From assembly GCF_000204055.1 (NCBI RefSeq), contig NW_006768786.1, forward strand, positions 368,518 through 432,517: a stretch of DNA of 64,000 bases. The letters run 5' to 3'. Positions 23,571-35,828 of the stretch are shown one piece after another. The notes below the pieces were generated by a model. It saw only the letters and a program-made list of their open reading frames with translations, was not told the DNA's origin and ran no database searches. Positions within the stretch are counted from its first letter, which is position 1, and every line of letters starts with the position of its first letter. Made by a program: the position numbers and the translations under genes. Source of the DNA: Melampsora larici-populina 98AG31 (taxonomy: Eukaryota > Basidiomycota > Pucciniomycetes > Pucciniales > Melampsoraceae).

Positions 23571-24499
23571 TGTGTGATTGGTAAAGTGTTGGTGTGAATT
23601 TAAGTTGCATCCTCGATTGGAAGTTCTTGAACGCAAAAAGATGGTTGAAACTCAATACTTCAAGATAAAACTTTGAACCCTCTCAGACCTCTCAGTCTCA
23701 AATATTGAAATACAGCACTTCCCCATTCAGAAAAAAAACAAGCAACCTTCATAATTTTGATTGGCAACGAGAGAAGCAAACAAACTTGGGTCCTTGATTT
23801 GCCATCTTCAACCTCCCCAAAAGTATCTTCATACCCAGATTTAGAATGCTTGCAAACAATGATCTCAGTTATTGCTCGAGTTCAACGAAGTATACTTTTC
23901 ATTCAGGGCAAGATGTGCAGTACTTTACACTTATGCAGCATGTTACACAAGATTTCCAATTCCCCTAGTCAGGAATTATCGTATGACTATAGTCTGCTGC
24001 AAGGTACATCATGGCGAAATATGGACTTTGTTCAGGCGTCTATATAACCCTAAGATGATCTATACCAAAGAGACAAGTTGAGATATTTCCAAGAAGTCTG
24101 CGTTAGCGTGCCAGAAACTTGAGAGAAAAGTGACTCATCAAGCATGAACAGGCAATGGTGCAGGGGATCTATATCTGTCAATTTGACGACCCATATCTTC
24201 AGGTCGATGTTTGGAGCGACCTTGTGCAAATATGAAACAGTTGATCACAGGTAGACTAAGAAATTGATGGCGACAACACCCTACACACTGAATTTGACCA
24301 CTCTTCCGAAAAACCACTGGTGCTAAAAATTGCAGTAAAAATACATTTTGCTGGCTAAAACCTGGTTGCTCTACAAGAATACGAGTTGTGAAAAGAAGTA
24401 ATATCAAATAGATTTCATCTCATGAAAGCCTTTACTCAATTTTAAACATGACTCTGAGATAAGGTCTGATCGGCTCAAGCACAGATGCAATAATGAAGT
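23571..24499. other. intergenic region
   Basis: The region between the LRR gene start and the Sec39 stop holds the LRR promoter and the Sec39 3' flank. Short open frames on both strands have no recognisable features. Confidence 0.35.
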
Positions 24500-27400
24500 T
24501 CATAGTTCGTCTGCTCCGATCAACCAACCCACTCCACTCGTGAACTTGTTACTCAATGCTGTTGTGATCCGATCAGCGCCAACCGCAAGACCATCTTCTC
24601 CTACTAGATTCGCTAAGGGTTGTGAAAGAATAGAGCGATCATGAGAGGGAGTTGAGCTCCTTGTATGATCACTAGATGAGCGGTCTGTTTCTGATTGGAG
24701 GTCAGCGTGACCAAACGTTGAGCTGGGTATCGATCCTCCCGAAGATAAGATGGGTGAGTTTCGTGATTTGAATGGGAACAAGGCAGCTGCTTTGCCCAGT
24801 GTCTTGCTGGCTGCTCGAATCGCAAGATCTCCGGTTAAACTCGAAGCCGAATTTGCGAGATTGACAGCAGAGCTCATTCTCGATTCTGGCCGGCTAGGTG
24901 TATTGATGGTGTTGTTGCCAAGTTGCCATGATCCCGCAGAGATAAGTGGTGGTCTTCCCTCAACCGCAACTTCCTTGCTGATCAAGTCCTCTGCTTCGAG
25001 ATCACGCCACTTGGCGAGCAAGCCTGAGATCTGATCAGCAGGGCATAAAATGATCGCATGGCCCAAGAGTCTCGATCTCTTCTCAGCATCCAAACCCTGA
25101 AGACTCATGTCTGAAGATGTGCCCAATCTAGCACATGTATTCCAAACAACATCCGATGCACTTTTTAACTTTTCTATCGGTTCTAATTTTCGAGGGCGTT
25201 TCTTCATGGTTTCCAACGTGCTGACCATACGATGGCAGGTTTCATTGGCAGTATTAAAATCCCGCATGGATATAGCAGAATCAACGATAGATGCAAGTGC
25301 CTTGATCTGGGAAAAGATGTCGTCGCGAAATCCGAGCTTCTTTACAAGATCTAAGATCATATCTTGATGTTTGTATGCATCTTCATTAGTTGAAAGCAGC
25401 TGATCTATCAGATCGAGTTTGTTTGCTTTCAAGCGGATTTGTATTGGTGTCATCAAAACGCCAGGCTGAGACGCGAGCTTGAAGGACGTGAGCCGACTGG
25501 TGGCTTCGATAAAGTCGCGCTCGGTCTGAATTCGGGGCGTCGGTTCTGCAGCAGTGAGACTAATGAAACAAGACGCATTAGTCTAGTGACGGTAAAAAGA
25601 ATTTGAAAGGACCTTCGCACCATTCCATGGCAAGTTTCATCTCACCGACATTCTGGTTCCCCGACTCAGCATTATCATAGTACTCGCGCGACGCGGATAT
25701 GACCAAGTCTTCTTTTACCTGAGGTGTCAGCGAGTGTCCACTAGTTGAAGAGGAGAACAAGGCTTTGGCTAACTTGAACTCTGTTACCAGTAATCTATGT
25801 CAGCTTTCCACAACAACTCGCGCTTAAACACATGGACGATAAGTACTGACTTCCGGATGTTAAGAGGCCAGAGAAAAACAATCTGATGATGTGAACTTCA
25901 TCTAATGCATCAAACACTCGGCCAGGTTTGGAAAGCTCAATCATTCCTTCCAACAAGACTTCCCACTCTTCTTCGCTCTCCATCTCAAGCCCTCCTTCTT
26001 GACGTGCCATTCTAGTCGCTAACTTCTCTTGTTCCAAGCACTTGCCTTGAAACTTGACTATTAGATCTTTCAACTTGACCGGTACGTTCCATCGAGCAAG
26101 TACTTCAGCGGTCGTCAGATGGTGATCCAAGCTGTCTAAGATGGCCGAGAGGGTGCCAGCTGATGCTTTCGTCAAAGCTGCGTATAGTTGGTGAGTAAGA
26201 TCATTGCCATTTTTAGAAACTTCCAGGTTGCTGAAAAGTTCCTGCAAATATTCCGAGGGCCGGAAGCTTTTGGGCATCGGTTCAGCATCAGGAAAAGCTG
26301 GCATGCACTCAAAGACTTTGTTCATAAGACTCCATTGATCCAGCTTTGAGCTCGTATATAAACATGCGATTGCGACACGGGCTAATTCCTCATTGTCTTT
26401 GATAAATCGCTCTGGAAGTTTTCGAGTTGGTGAACTTGACTCAATAAGGGCGACTAGGTTGGGCAAGTCATCAGCCCTGCCCAGTGCCCAGAACCGGATC
26501 GCATCCGGAATGGTGGTCTCGAACTCGGATGCTGAGCTACGAGCGATTCGACTCTCCATGACGCCAAGATAAGGCAAAACGAGCCGGTTGATATTTCCCA
26601 CTAGAGTTTGTGGGGTTGACCCACGCAAGTACGCCTCGACTACTTCATTTAATGATTTGCTGCGCCATTCATCGAGATTCCATTGATGATATGTATGATC
26701 TGGTGCCTCATAAAGCAACTTGCTGAAGAGACTCAAATCTTCTGCCATACTTTCGAGACCAGGAACACCCAAAGAAGCACCATGCTGAACAAGTTCAATA
26801 GCTGTGTCAATATGACCTGTATACTTTTCAATAACATCAACTCGTGTATGGTACCACTGTGTCAGCTGTTCATCAGAATGCGATTCAGGGTATTTTGGTC
26901 GTCCTTGGAAAAAGTTCCGGATCGCATCATCTGGATTCAGTCGTGGAAGCGGTTGTTTCGATGTATTGCGTGGTAGGATCTCGATCAAATCACTGCCGTA
27001 TTCCGGATCGGAAGGTTGAGCATGCAACGGTATCTGATCACATATATCTATATAATCAAGATGACACTGCTCGGCGATGATTCGAGTTTGGCGAAGTTTG
27101 AGCTCTGACGCAAAGCTCAAGGCGAGGTATCGAAGGTTTTGAATGAGAAATTCTGAGAATGAAGGAAGTTCGAGTTCAGCTTGCGAAGTGATCTGAAGTT
27201 CTGGCGCGAGATCGAGATCCAACTCTCCCCATGCATCTTGTGCAACTTCTGACGCATTGTCTGCACCCGCCTGGCGAGACGTTTGGGTTACCGGCGAAGA
27301 GTACTTGTCTACCTCATACAATTGAGCGTACAATCTCCATCGCCAAGATCTTTCATATGCCAGCCACCTAGCTTCACACGCTTCCCGCACCTCCTTCGAT

Positions 27401-27786
27401 CCTTCAATCGAATCCTTAAGCTTTTGTTCTACGTCATCGCCATCGAGTTGTTCAACCATATTACGGAGCCATTCAAGCAAAGGTATTTCGTCTTTGAAGA
27501 CTTTCCTCATCCATGATTCGGTTGCCTCTAAACCTACTTCGTTGAGATGCTTCTGAGTTGTGCTAGCGATCGATGATGATTGGCAAGAGAGAACTGCTTG
27601 TGCCGTCCACATTGGGTCCTTGGAAAGCAGCTGTTGTAACACGTCTGAAGGAATCTCTCGGCCAGCAGCTAGACATGTGGAAACTTGGTGTTTGAATAGG
27701 TAGCAAGGGTCCAAAGAAAGCGATTGGGCGATCGACTGAGCTTGAGACCAATCTTGACGTTCAATAGCTAAAGTAAGGTTGTCCAT
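24500..27786 (-). CDS. SEC39: Sec39-domain protein (Golgi-ER vesicle tethering)
   Basis: Three exons (25847-27786, 25621-25794, 24500-25559) give 1057 residues. The protein is an all-helical Sec39 domain: the middle includes YHTRVDVIEKYTGHIDTAIE and GVPGLESM, and the third part includes ERDFIEATSRLTSFKL followed by PGVLMTPIQIRLKANKLDLI, which is the Sec39/NBAS signature. The last ~150 residues are Ser-rich and disordered. Sec39 is a subunit of the Dsl1 (NRZ) complex that tethers COPI vesicles at the ER with Dsl1 and Tip20. The donor of the first intron could be GTACTT (used here, keeps frame) or the overlapping GTCAGT. It is longer than yeast Sec39 (709 aa), as is usual for basidiomycetes. 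Confidence 0.85.
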
Positions 27787-27986
27787 TTTGATTTGGAGAC
27801 TGTTGCTTGATTCGGTGTCGCCGTCATGATCGTTTCAAGACACCTTGCAATCCGGCCCGTAGCAGATTAGGCATCCGAGTACCGCCAGAACACCCGCGGC
27901 CCTGAGCAACAGAATAATGCCCGAGGGTTCAGTTTGATGCAGAATCAACCATAAAATGGAGCTACATATCTTGATTGACAAAATCT

Positions 27987-28601
27987 CTAACTTAACACAA
28001 GTCCCAATTCTCGCAGGGGCTTTCTTACCTTCGCAAGCTCGGTGCCCTGGAGAGGGACTTGCGAATTATCGGCTGTTTTTGGTGTACCAGCAGGGCCTTT
28101 TGGGTCCCTGCTCTTCTACAATCTTGCATCTTCTGTAGTTTGTGCAATACACAATTTCTGGAGAGAGCAAAATCTGTAGGACATTCAGATGAACAACTTC
28201 GGTTTTTGAACAAAGTTCATCGATTGACTATTGATCCTCTTGGAAGAGAAAGAAGAATGTGTTATTTAGATCGTTTGTAAATTTTGTTTTAAAGGTACAG
28301 TCACGAAATTTCAAATTTCAAAATCTTTCTTTCATTTTTGAGAGAGCTCAGAGTGAGATACAAGAAATCTGAATAGACAGATCTGAAGGCAGTGGTCACA
28401 AGTATCTCCAGTTCAAATGAGCACGGGGGTTGCTTGAGAGGAAGTGGGTGTTTTTTTGTTTTGAAAAAACCTCTCCGCCAAACTTTCATTTTAAAGGCCC
28501 TGCCAACACACTGGGGAAGGCCGATAATTCCTAAGTCCCTCTCCCAGACACCGAGCTTGTGAGGAAAAAGTGTCTGGACCAGAGGGACTTAGATAAGTTA
28601 G
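27987..28601. mobile_element. non-autonomous DNA element, perfect 9-bp TSD (Mutator-like)
   Basis: The ends are CTAACTTA and TAAGTTAG, with inverted arms of about 130 bp (CTCGGTG.C..GGAGAGGGACTT and AATTATCGGC shared). The flanks are a perfect 9-bp direct repeat ACAAAATCT (27978-27986 and 28602-28610). The subterminal AAGTCCC...GGGACTT pair is present at both ends. No transposase is encoded. It lies about 200 bp upstream of the SEC39 start. Confidence 0.88.
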
Positions 28602-28610
28602 ACAAAATCT

Positions 28611-30347
28611 GTAGATTGGGAGGTGGTTCATTTGTGTGTTGTGCAAGTGCACTTCCTGCTCCTTTTCCAGAGAAAGATTACTTGTGCCAGCCTTCCCATA
28701 CTCTTCCTAAAAATCTCTTCAAAAACCAAAAGGCTGAATGGTGCCCTAATTTGAATCATCAAACACATACAACACAGACAGTTACCTAGACTCATCTACA
28801 GCCTGATCCAGTTTGGCCACAGCCCTGGTCCTGGTCCAAAATGCTGATGAGTGGTGACTGACTATGTGTAGGGCTGTTTTTGTCATAATCAGCCAAAAAG
28901 AGTTGTCCTAGACACATAATTAGAGCATCTGCAATGATCCACCTATTTTTCAGGGGCTTGCACATCTACACAGCCCCCATCTTCAGGATGGGGGTGCAGC
29001 CTTTAGAAAAAGGTGTGCCCTGGCATGTTTATGCAGAAAGTGGGCGCGTCTACTGGCGCGTTAGGCGCCGCCTCTCACAGTGCCAGATGAAAAAAAAATC
29101 AAAAAAATTGAACTGACATGGATTTGAGATTGATTTGAGATTGGATTGAGGTGGACATACTCACTGGCAGGCCAAGTGAGTAGTAAAAAGACACTGTGCT
29201 TACATGTCACCTGATGATTATTCCATCATATTTTGGATGAACTTGATGTCTACTATCATCAATGAATGTACATATGTTGGTTGTGTTGAAGCATCTTGAG
29301 TATAGTTTTAAGATAACTCTACTCTAAACCCCTCTAAAGACACCTTTGAATCTATTGAGGTGTTACCACTGCTCATTCATCAGATATCTGGTCTTCTTGA
29401 CATGGCAGCAATGCAGGAAAGAAACAAACATATATATTTTGAGAAGCTACACAGGTATAGCGCATCAATCAAGGTCAAAAGCAGATACTTTGATACTGTT
29501 GCTACTTCCAGTGGCAGCGAGGACGTTGATCGAGGATGTTGATTGGATTCGAACTCTGGAGGCATCCACCAGCAGAGTAGAAAAGGACATCGGTCTCGTC
29601 TACAAGTTCTCAGTTGATTTGGTTTTGCTGGAGATGCACTTGCCTTCTAGAGGTTCCTGATTTAACTAAGTGCCTCTCGGCGAGAGAGCCTGCAAGATGG
29701 ATGTTTCTGGTTTTGGATTGCATTTCTACAGTCAAGTGGAGACGAAATGGAATCTGCGCAAATTCGAGAGTCTCGAGGCACCGAATACACCTCTCTGAGG
29801 CATGAAACTTGCGCCTGAGAAGTACCTAGCAGTGGCGGTGATCGATTGGATAACACAGGCAAGAGGCACCAGGAGCGACGAGGTCGTTGAAGATACATAT
29901 GGTACGAACATGCATGCATTGACATAAGACAGATTGAGAGTGAGAAAACAAGGTGAGAAGTGTGGATTGATGAACGTAAAAGGATCCTTCCAAGATGATC
30001 AAGCCTCTGATTCCAACCTTCAAATCAAATGAACGAGTTAGAGGTTGGGGTTCAGAACGTCCAAGATGCACTCCTTAAAGTAACAAGGTGGGTGATGGCG
30101 AGCGCAAGATACCATGGCATCGGGCACGAGTTAAAAGAAACCAAGCCCGTGCTGAGAGGTAATTCGTCCATCGGTAGCTTCATCATGCTTCAGAGTTTGA
30201 AAACTCGGAAGGATCAATGTGGGAACTGCTGGGGTGACGATTGGGTTGCGTTTAAATAGTGCTTGCCGGCTACCACAAGTCGGCCTATGAGACTGCGCCC
30301 ACACCACATGTAAAATTTGCATGTATATATGTAATAATATATTGCAT
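28611..30347. other. gene-free stretch
   Basis: No gene is supported in 1.7 kb. Frames on both strands (for example 29346-29660 and 29662-29925) overlap one another antisense and carry no motif. A single Harbinger-like terminus (TTAGAGCATCTGCAATG, near 28920) has no partner. Confidence 0.3.
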
Positions 30348-30703
30348 TAGGGGTATGACCCGGCCCTGAAGTGTCAGGGCCGGCCCCGGGGCCGATTCAG
30401 GCCCGGCCTCGGCCACGCAATACTCAAGGATGCTGCCGGGCAGCACCGGGCAGGCCCTGGCTCGGACCATCCCCTTGAAAGCGTGTTTGAGAGCTCGGGA
30501 AGGATGCTTGATGACGTCAATTTTTCCAAAAGATTGCCTCCATAAAGATTTTTTGCGACGGCCCCGGCCCCGAGTAGCCCTGTACCGGGGCCTTTTTTGC
30601 TATTCCCAGGCTGGACTTGAGGCCCCGGGCTCGGCCTCGACCTCACCTAGAAAACGCTCGGGCACACTCGGCCGGTCAGGGCCAGGGCCGGGTCATAGCC
30701 CTA
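30348..30703. mobile_element. GC-rich hAT-like MITE, 8-bp TSD
   Basis: The ends are TAGGG(G/C)TATGACCCGGCCC in inverted orientation, flanked by a perfect 8-bp direct repeat TATTGCAT (30340-30347 and 30704-30711). The 356-bp interior is made of GGCCCCGG/CCGGGGCC blocks, strikingly GC-rich against the AT-rich surroundings. An 8-bp duplication and TAGGG ends fit hAT-derived MITEs. Long open frames across it are by-products of the base composition. It sits about 280 bp upstream of the EXPERA gene. Confidence 0.85.
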
Positions 30704-30985
30704 TATTGCATACATACTACATACAAGTCGGTTCTGGTTACAGGTGCATATGTACCTATGTAGTTCTCCTACCCGTACGTGGCAAGGCCGGCCTGGCGAG
30801 TCCTGGCGGCGCGACCATGCCAGATCTGCTTGAGGTCATCTCACGTGTTATTCTCCTTCTTTATCGAACCGACTCAGAATTGAAAGGTCTTGATCAGAAT
30901 CGCATTGTCATAGACAATTGGTCAGGCCATCGGCTACAGAGCAGCACGTCTTTCAGGGTACAACGCTGGCCGTCCATCCAATTAC

Positions 30986-31954
30986 ATGATGAATACCAAA
31001 CCCTCCAGCTCATCCAACAGGCTTGCACGCGACCGACTATACATGGGCTTTCTAGCCATGCATGCTGTAGCTACAGTTGTGATTGGTAAGTTGGAATGGC
31101 TTCCCCAATCGAAACATCCTTGAGGAAGTGGCGTGACTTACCAGAGGTTGGGTTGGGTTCGGTTACGTCTCTTGTCAACGTGTTGAAAGATATCCAGCCT
31201 GTGATGCCCCCAGCGATAATTCCTTCGGCCTTCAAAAAGCTCCTAAATTGTCAGTCAGTCCTATAGCGTGCGTTGACCTATAACCACACAACTTGAATAC
31301 AAAGAGCTGACTCTTACAACTCAATTTGATCGCGCAGTCTACATCACCATCTCTAACGATCCATTGATGATGGGCGCTAGCTCAGGCACATCCAATCATT
31401 TATGGTTCCGTTGGTTACTTGCTCACGAGTTTATCTTCTTCCTTCCGACGTATTTCTTTGGAATCGTGGGTCTATGGAAAGGTCAGACATACTCACTTGC
31501 CAAAATCTGTATCAAAATGTATCTATAGTATCTTTCTTCAGGCACTCAATAAATTGCGTGAACCGCTCTTAGACGATTTAACTATTTACCCACTCCTTTT
31601 GGCCTATGGTGCAGCCGCATCAACCACCACCGCGACTTGTTTGATAGACCTTCTGTTCGGGTCACATGATAGTCACTTGACCCCTAAACAGTTACTGTTT
31701 CTTCTCAGTTCGTACGGTAAGCAGCTCTATATTTCCTCTTGCTCTGATCATGTTCATCGGCGCCGTAGGTAGTTCTGACGAGAATTTATACTCCCGACTT
31801 TATGCTGTCTCCATGCCTTGTCTTCAACCATAATCTGCTCGTGACCAAATCATCAGTGCCGTTCTTCTTACTACCCTTGATAATCCTCTTGGATATGTAC
31901 TTTCGGATTTCTACTCTCTTAAGGGCTTCATCCCACAAATTGAAAAATCTATGA
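30986..31954 (+). CDS. EXPERA-domain (TMEM97/sigma-2 receptor-like) membrane protein
   Basis: Five short exons (30986-31085, 31190-31249, 31338-31465, 31542-31716, 31857-31954) join in frame to 186 residues. The protein matches the EXPERA fold: membrane segment 1 (YMGFLAMHAVATVVIDIQPV), PPAIIPSAFKKLLNFYI with NDPL, segment 2 (FRWLLAHEFIFFLPTYFFG), segment 3 (YPLLLAYGAAASTTT) and a last segment VPFFLLPLIILLDMYFRI. Family members are four-helix ER proteins that bind sterols or act in sterol handling. The intron 3 donor is GTGGGT; using the better-looking GTCAGA 16 nt downstream would keep a GLWK motif seen in relatives but shifts the frame, so this junction needs cDNA support. All exons are too short to show as one long open frame. 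Confidence 0.75.
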
Positions 31955-32640
31955 AGGAGCCGTGAGTCGGGGAAATTCAATCTTATAAAGTCACGGTTAC
32001 TCTACGTGATATCCGCAAATTTGTACATCTCTCTTGGTAGCCAATGACACGAGCTTACTTGCATTGCTGATCACAAATGCCCACTGGTAACCATCAAGCA
32101 GAAAAGCCCTTTGAACATGATAGGTCATAATGTTGATCATAACTTTGTTCAAACCCCCTATCTATCGTGTTATGTATGTGCTGTGCTTACAAACTACATA
32201 GGTATTTACTGCAATAGCTGTGTACCAAGTAAGGAAATAGGGGGTTTCAAGTTGGCTTTTTTTGCGTATTTTTATGCTACAATAACTTGCCCATTGTTGT
32301 AAGATATGCATAAATGTTTTAAAGTGGGACACCTAAAAAATTAAAAATATGTTGGTTTTACAAAGATTTTTTTACAAACAACTTGCCTGGATTTATAAGA
32401 TTATGCAAAAAAACCAAACTTGAACCCCCCTAATATATGATTTTTTTACTTCTTCCTGGAGCTCTCACAAACTTGCTCCAACTTCCAAGAAAGATAAAAA
32501 TTAGCAAGCCGTACTGAAGACAGACTCAAAAGTATGCAATTGACACCTTTTTCTCAAACTCAAATTGCAAAAGATTCTTCATGGAATTCCGCTGCTTATT
32601 TTCCACATGATACATGTTGCAGAAGGCATTTCTTTGCTAG
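31955..32640. other. AT-rich intergenic region
   Basis: This is the 3' flank of the EXPERA gene and non-coding AT-rich DNA with T- and A-runs. No gene is supported. Confidence 0.35.
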
Positions 32641-34985
32641 AGGGCTAAACTTTGATTGCCAGAATTGTTTTGGAAGCAAAGGCTAAGCAGCACATCCAAA
32701 TATGCAAAGGTGATCTAGAGTTGGTAATTTTCCAGTCCAAAGCTTGTAAGGAGTTTTGTAGCCAATACGGGCTACAAAAATTTGCAAGGTAAACCCTGGT
32801 AGTTACCGCTACTCCCCAAAATTTGCTAGGTAGGATTGCATCTATGAGCATACAACGTGCTCTGTGGGGTCTGGTGCAATTACCACGCTCCAATATGGGG
32901 CTCTGTTGTGGTGTGTATGTAAGGGGCAGAGATATTGGAGGAAATGGAATTGTTGCGTAAATAGGAAGTAGATTTGCTTGATAGATACTCCTTGCCGTTA
33001 TCATTAACAAGAAGTTGAATGGGCAACCCAAGTTTTTTCTTGACAAGGTGTTTGAATTGCATGAAAAAGGAGAAAGTTTCCAATTTATGCTTAATTATAT
33101 ACATATGTTTGTACTTAGTATATCCGTTGGTTTTGAAACAATAGCAACCAACATTCTGGAGAAATGTGACCACTGAGATCACTGTGGACCACTTCTAAGG
33201 GGGCAGGCGGACCAGGAACCAAAAGGAAAGTAATAGTGGATCTCAAAGTTGACCTGGTTTCAAAAAAACATGGTTGCCCCAGTTGCTTTTTGGCGGTAAC
33301 TTTGTGTATCAACTTGACATTTGTTGACAACGCACAGCCAAAACTTCAACTGGGTCAACTGGTTTTTTTGAAACCAGGTCTACTTTGAGAGCCACCAATG
33401 GTGTTTACTAAATATGGATGAGGGGCATGTAGACAGAGGAGGCAGAGATGAATGAAACAGCATAGTCATGTAACAGTGATTCAATTGTCCTAGGCGCCTG
33501 TGTAGAAGGATTGACTTGGCAGAAGGAGAAGCTTTTCATGTAGATAGAGCTAGAAACTTGCCATGGGAGATGTTCAGGACAAAAATCCCATTAGTTATGG
33601 TCCCTTCAAGAATGGTGGTGTTTGAGGTCTTGATCTCAAACTTATGGTTGGCAGAGTTTATGAGTTTAAAAGCTTTTGCGAATGATTGAGACAAGCTGAT
33701 CAAGTTGCTATTGAGGAATGTAACATGAAGGGCATTGGTAAAGGATAATTCAGAGTTGATGCCTTTGATGTGTTATGGTAAAAGAAGGTGTTAAGGTCAA
33801 GTACATCATGGGTCAAGTAGTAGGAAGGAAGAAGGGTGAACAGCAGGATTCAGGTTTCATGGAGAAGGTCATTGTAGGAATGAACTTACCACTTTGGGAT
33901 CAGGAGTGTAGAGTTGAACTGGGAAGGTGTTACGTTGTGTTGAGCTTATTGACGCTTTGAGAACAGGTGTTACATTATATTCATTGATTCTTTGCGCCAT
34001 GTTCCCTTTCGGGTTAGTTGTTACATTTGTCTGAATTTTTCTCTCGTTTCCATATCATCATTGTTTCCTCATATACCTGGCTTCTCTTGAGCTCTGAGTT
34101 TGTTCCTCACTGTTAGGAACGTGTCAACTCAGAGTAAGCCTTTTTCTCTTTTACATTAGTGTTCTAGTCTTTTTACTCACCTCCATCATTAGCCCTTCCG
34201 CTGCTTTTGATCCCTGCTCTGTTGCAGGTAAGAGTGTTGATTTACTCCGCTCCCAGTTTTCATCTTCAGTCCTTTGAGTCGTACAACTCACGACTAGACC
34301 TGTCTGTCCAGGTGAATTGTTGTTCTTTGCTACTAGTTTCTCTTTCTCTACATATTTCCTTCCTATGTCTTGGAAATATACCTCACCGTTAGGAACGTGT
34401 CAACTCAGACCCTTCCGCTGCTTTTGATCCCTGCTCTGTTGCAGGTAAGAGCGTCGATTTACTCCGCTCCCAGTTTTCATCTTCAGTCCTTTGAGTCGTA
34501 CAACTCACAACTAGACCTGTCTGTCCAGGCTTCCTCTTTTTCACTCGATCACGTAGAATACCTTCCGTGTTGTGTAATTTCATGATGACATCCATACCCT
34601 TTCCAATGGCTTGGATGGAATTACCATCCACAAGGACACTCTTGGAGCATTCTGAGTAGGACTTGAAAGAAGCTTGGTGTTTGCACAATATAGTTATAGG
34701 TGTGCCACTGTCTAGTAAATTCAAAACTTTGTCCCATTTCTTCTGGACTGCACCAAGGAGAAAAGACATCATAGCGGGAGGACCAGGAGGGATGAGTAAG
34801 GTGTTGTTTGTCATCAAGCTAGAAATGGTGGAGGCTGTGTTGGTTCCAGATGAGAGACACACTCAGCTGTGTAAAGCTCCAAGTTCCACAAGAGAAGGAT
34901 GTGGAAATGGAGCTGATGCTGAGTGTCTGGCTCTTACAGCAGTCCATTTGGCACTGCGTTGCAGTTGTGCCACGTAGGTGTGAGA
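32641..34985 (-). pseudogene. decayed Copia-type retrotransposon pol fragment
   Basis: Read on the minus strand in several frames: a protease-like part at about 34400-34860 (LLDSGTPITILCKHQASF), a gag-pre-integrase part at about 33540-33780 (ALHVTFLNSNLISLSQSF, TITNGIFVLNI), and integrase parts at 32645-33330 (LEVVHSDLSGHISP, FMQFKHLVKKKLGLPIQLLV, NDNGKEYLSS, LPSKFWGVAV). This is the order protease, GAG-pre-integrase, integrase of Ty1/Copia polyproteins. Frameshifts and stops break it. Reverse transcriptase and RNase H are missing, and the duplicated block at 34105-34528 sits inside it. Not functional. Confidence 0.75.
34105..34528 (+). repeat. retroelement-like leader followed by an intron-less copy (second case)
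   Basis: Copy 1 (34105-34311) and copy 2 (34381-34528) are nearly identical, except that copy 2 lacks the 59-nt interval 34134-34192, which begins GTAAGC and ends ATTAG. After the shared block copy 1 continues GTGAATTG (a possible donor), while copy 2 continues directly with GCTTCCTC. The start resembles that of the 14739 repeat (TTCCTCA.CTGTT.G.AA). It lies within the Copia remnant. Confidence 0.75.
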
Positions 34986-35013
34986 CAGCCTACAACAACA
35001 GGCACACTCTGTT

Positions 35014-35310
35014 AAAATCTGTCAGAGCAGGGAATGATAAAGTTCAGAACAGAAACTTTGAACTATCAAAATCCCACAAGTTTGAGTTAACTCACCTTTC
35101 ACCCAAGAATTAGTTAGAAGATCTTGGATCAGTATTGATTCCATCACAATAGAATAAATCTAAAATATGAGAAATGAGAAACATAATGAAAATACCCACC
35201 TGTCAGAGTGGGGAATAAGAAAGTTCAGAACAGGGCCTGTGAACTATCCAAATCCCACAAGTTTGAGTCAACTTACCTTTCAACCAAAAACTAGTTAGAA
35301 TATCTTGGAT
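35014..35310. repeat. diverged direct repeat of about 110 bp
   Basis: Blocks at 35014-35127 and 35200-35310 share GTCAGAG.(A/G)GGGAAT, AAGTTCAGAACAG and CCCACAAGTTTGAGT with scattered differences. No gene is seen. Confidence 0.7.
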
Positions 35311-35828
35311 GAGGAATGTAGACTCAAAACTTTGCTGCTCTTTGAGGTTTAACAATGAAATTCTTAGTGATACATAGGTTTAATATGATGACAAATGAAT
35401 TATAACACAACAAACATGACAACACTACATATGTTGATATTAATGTAAATGAGATATGTGATGATAACTATACAGTAAATTTTCTACCTTGTGAAATGTG
35501 ATATGTGACAAGAACGGACCCTTATACTTCAACACACTCAAGTGAGAGTCTGTGTACATGCTGAGTTCAGGAGTGGGGTTTGGATTGGTAGTCATGGTGA
35601 TGGTTTGGGTAGGTGTAGCTGGTATGGAGGTTGAAGTAGCAAGTTTTTCACTTGATTGCTGGTGGCTAAGTCTTTGGTAGGTGATTGATCTAGTTGATTG
35701 TTATTGTCAAATAGTAATTCAGGAGTGCTAGGTAGTTTCTCTCTTTTGGGAGGAGGGTCACTCATGGAGGTAAGTCAAGAATGTTTGTAGAGTAGATCTG
35801 GAATCATAACCTATAGAAGTTCATGTGT
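35311..35828. other. non-coding stretch
   Basis: No gene or repeat boundary is supported here. Confidence 0.3.

Noticed and set aside
28915..28945. Harbinger-like terminus TTAGAGCATCTGC
   Set aside because: No matching inverse end with a TAA duplication was found nearby.
29346..30259. Several overlapping frames of 60-104 codons
   Set aside because: They overlap antisense, carry no motif and no consistent splice model.
30374..31089. Long GC-rich frames on both strands
   Set aside because: They arise from the GC-rich MITE; only the part from 30986 belongs to the EXPERA gene, in a different frame.
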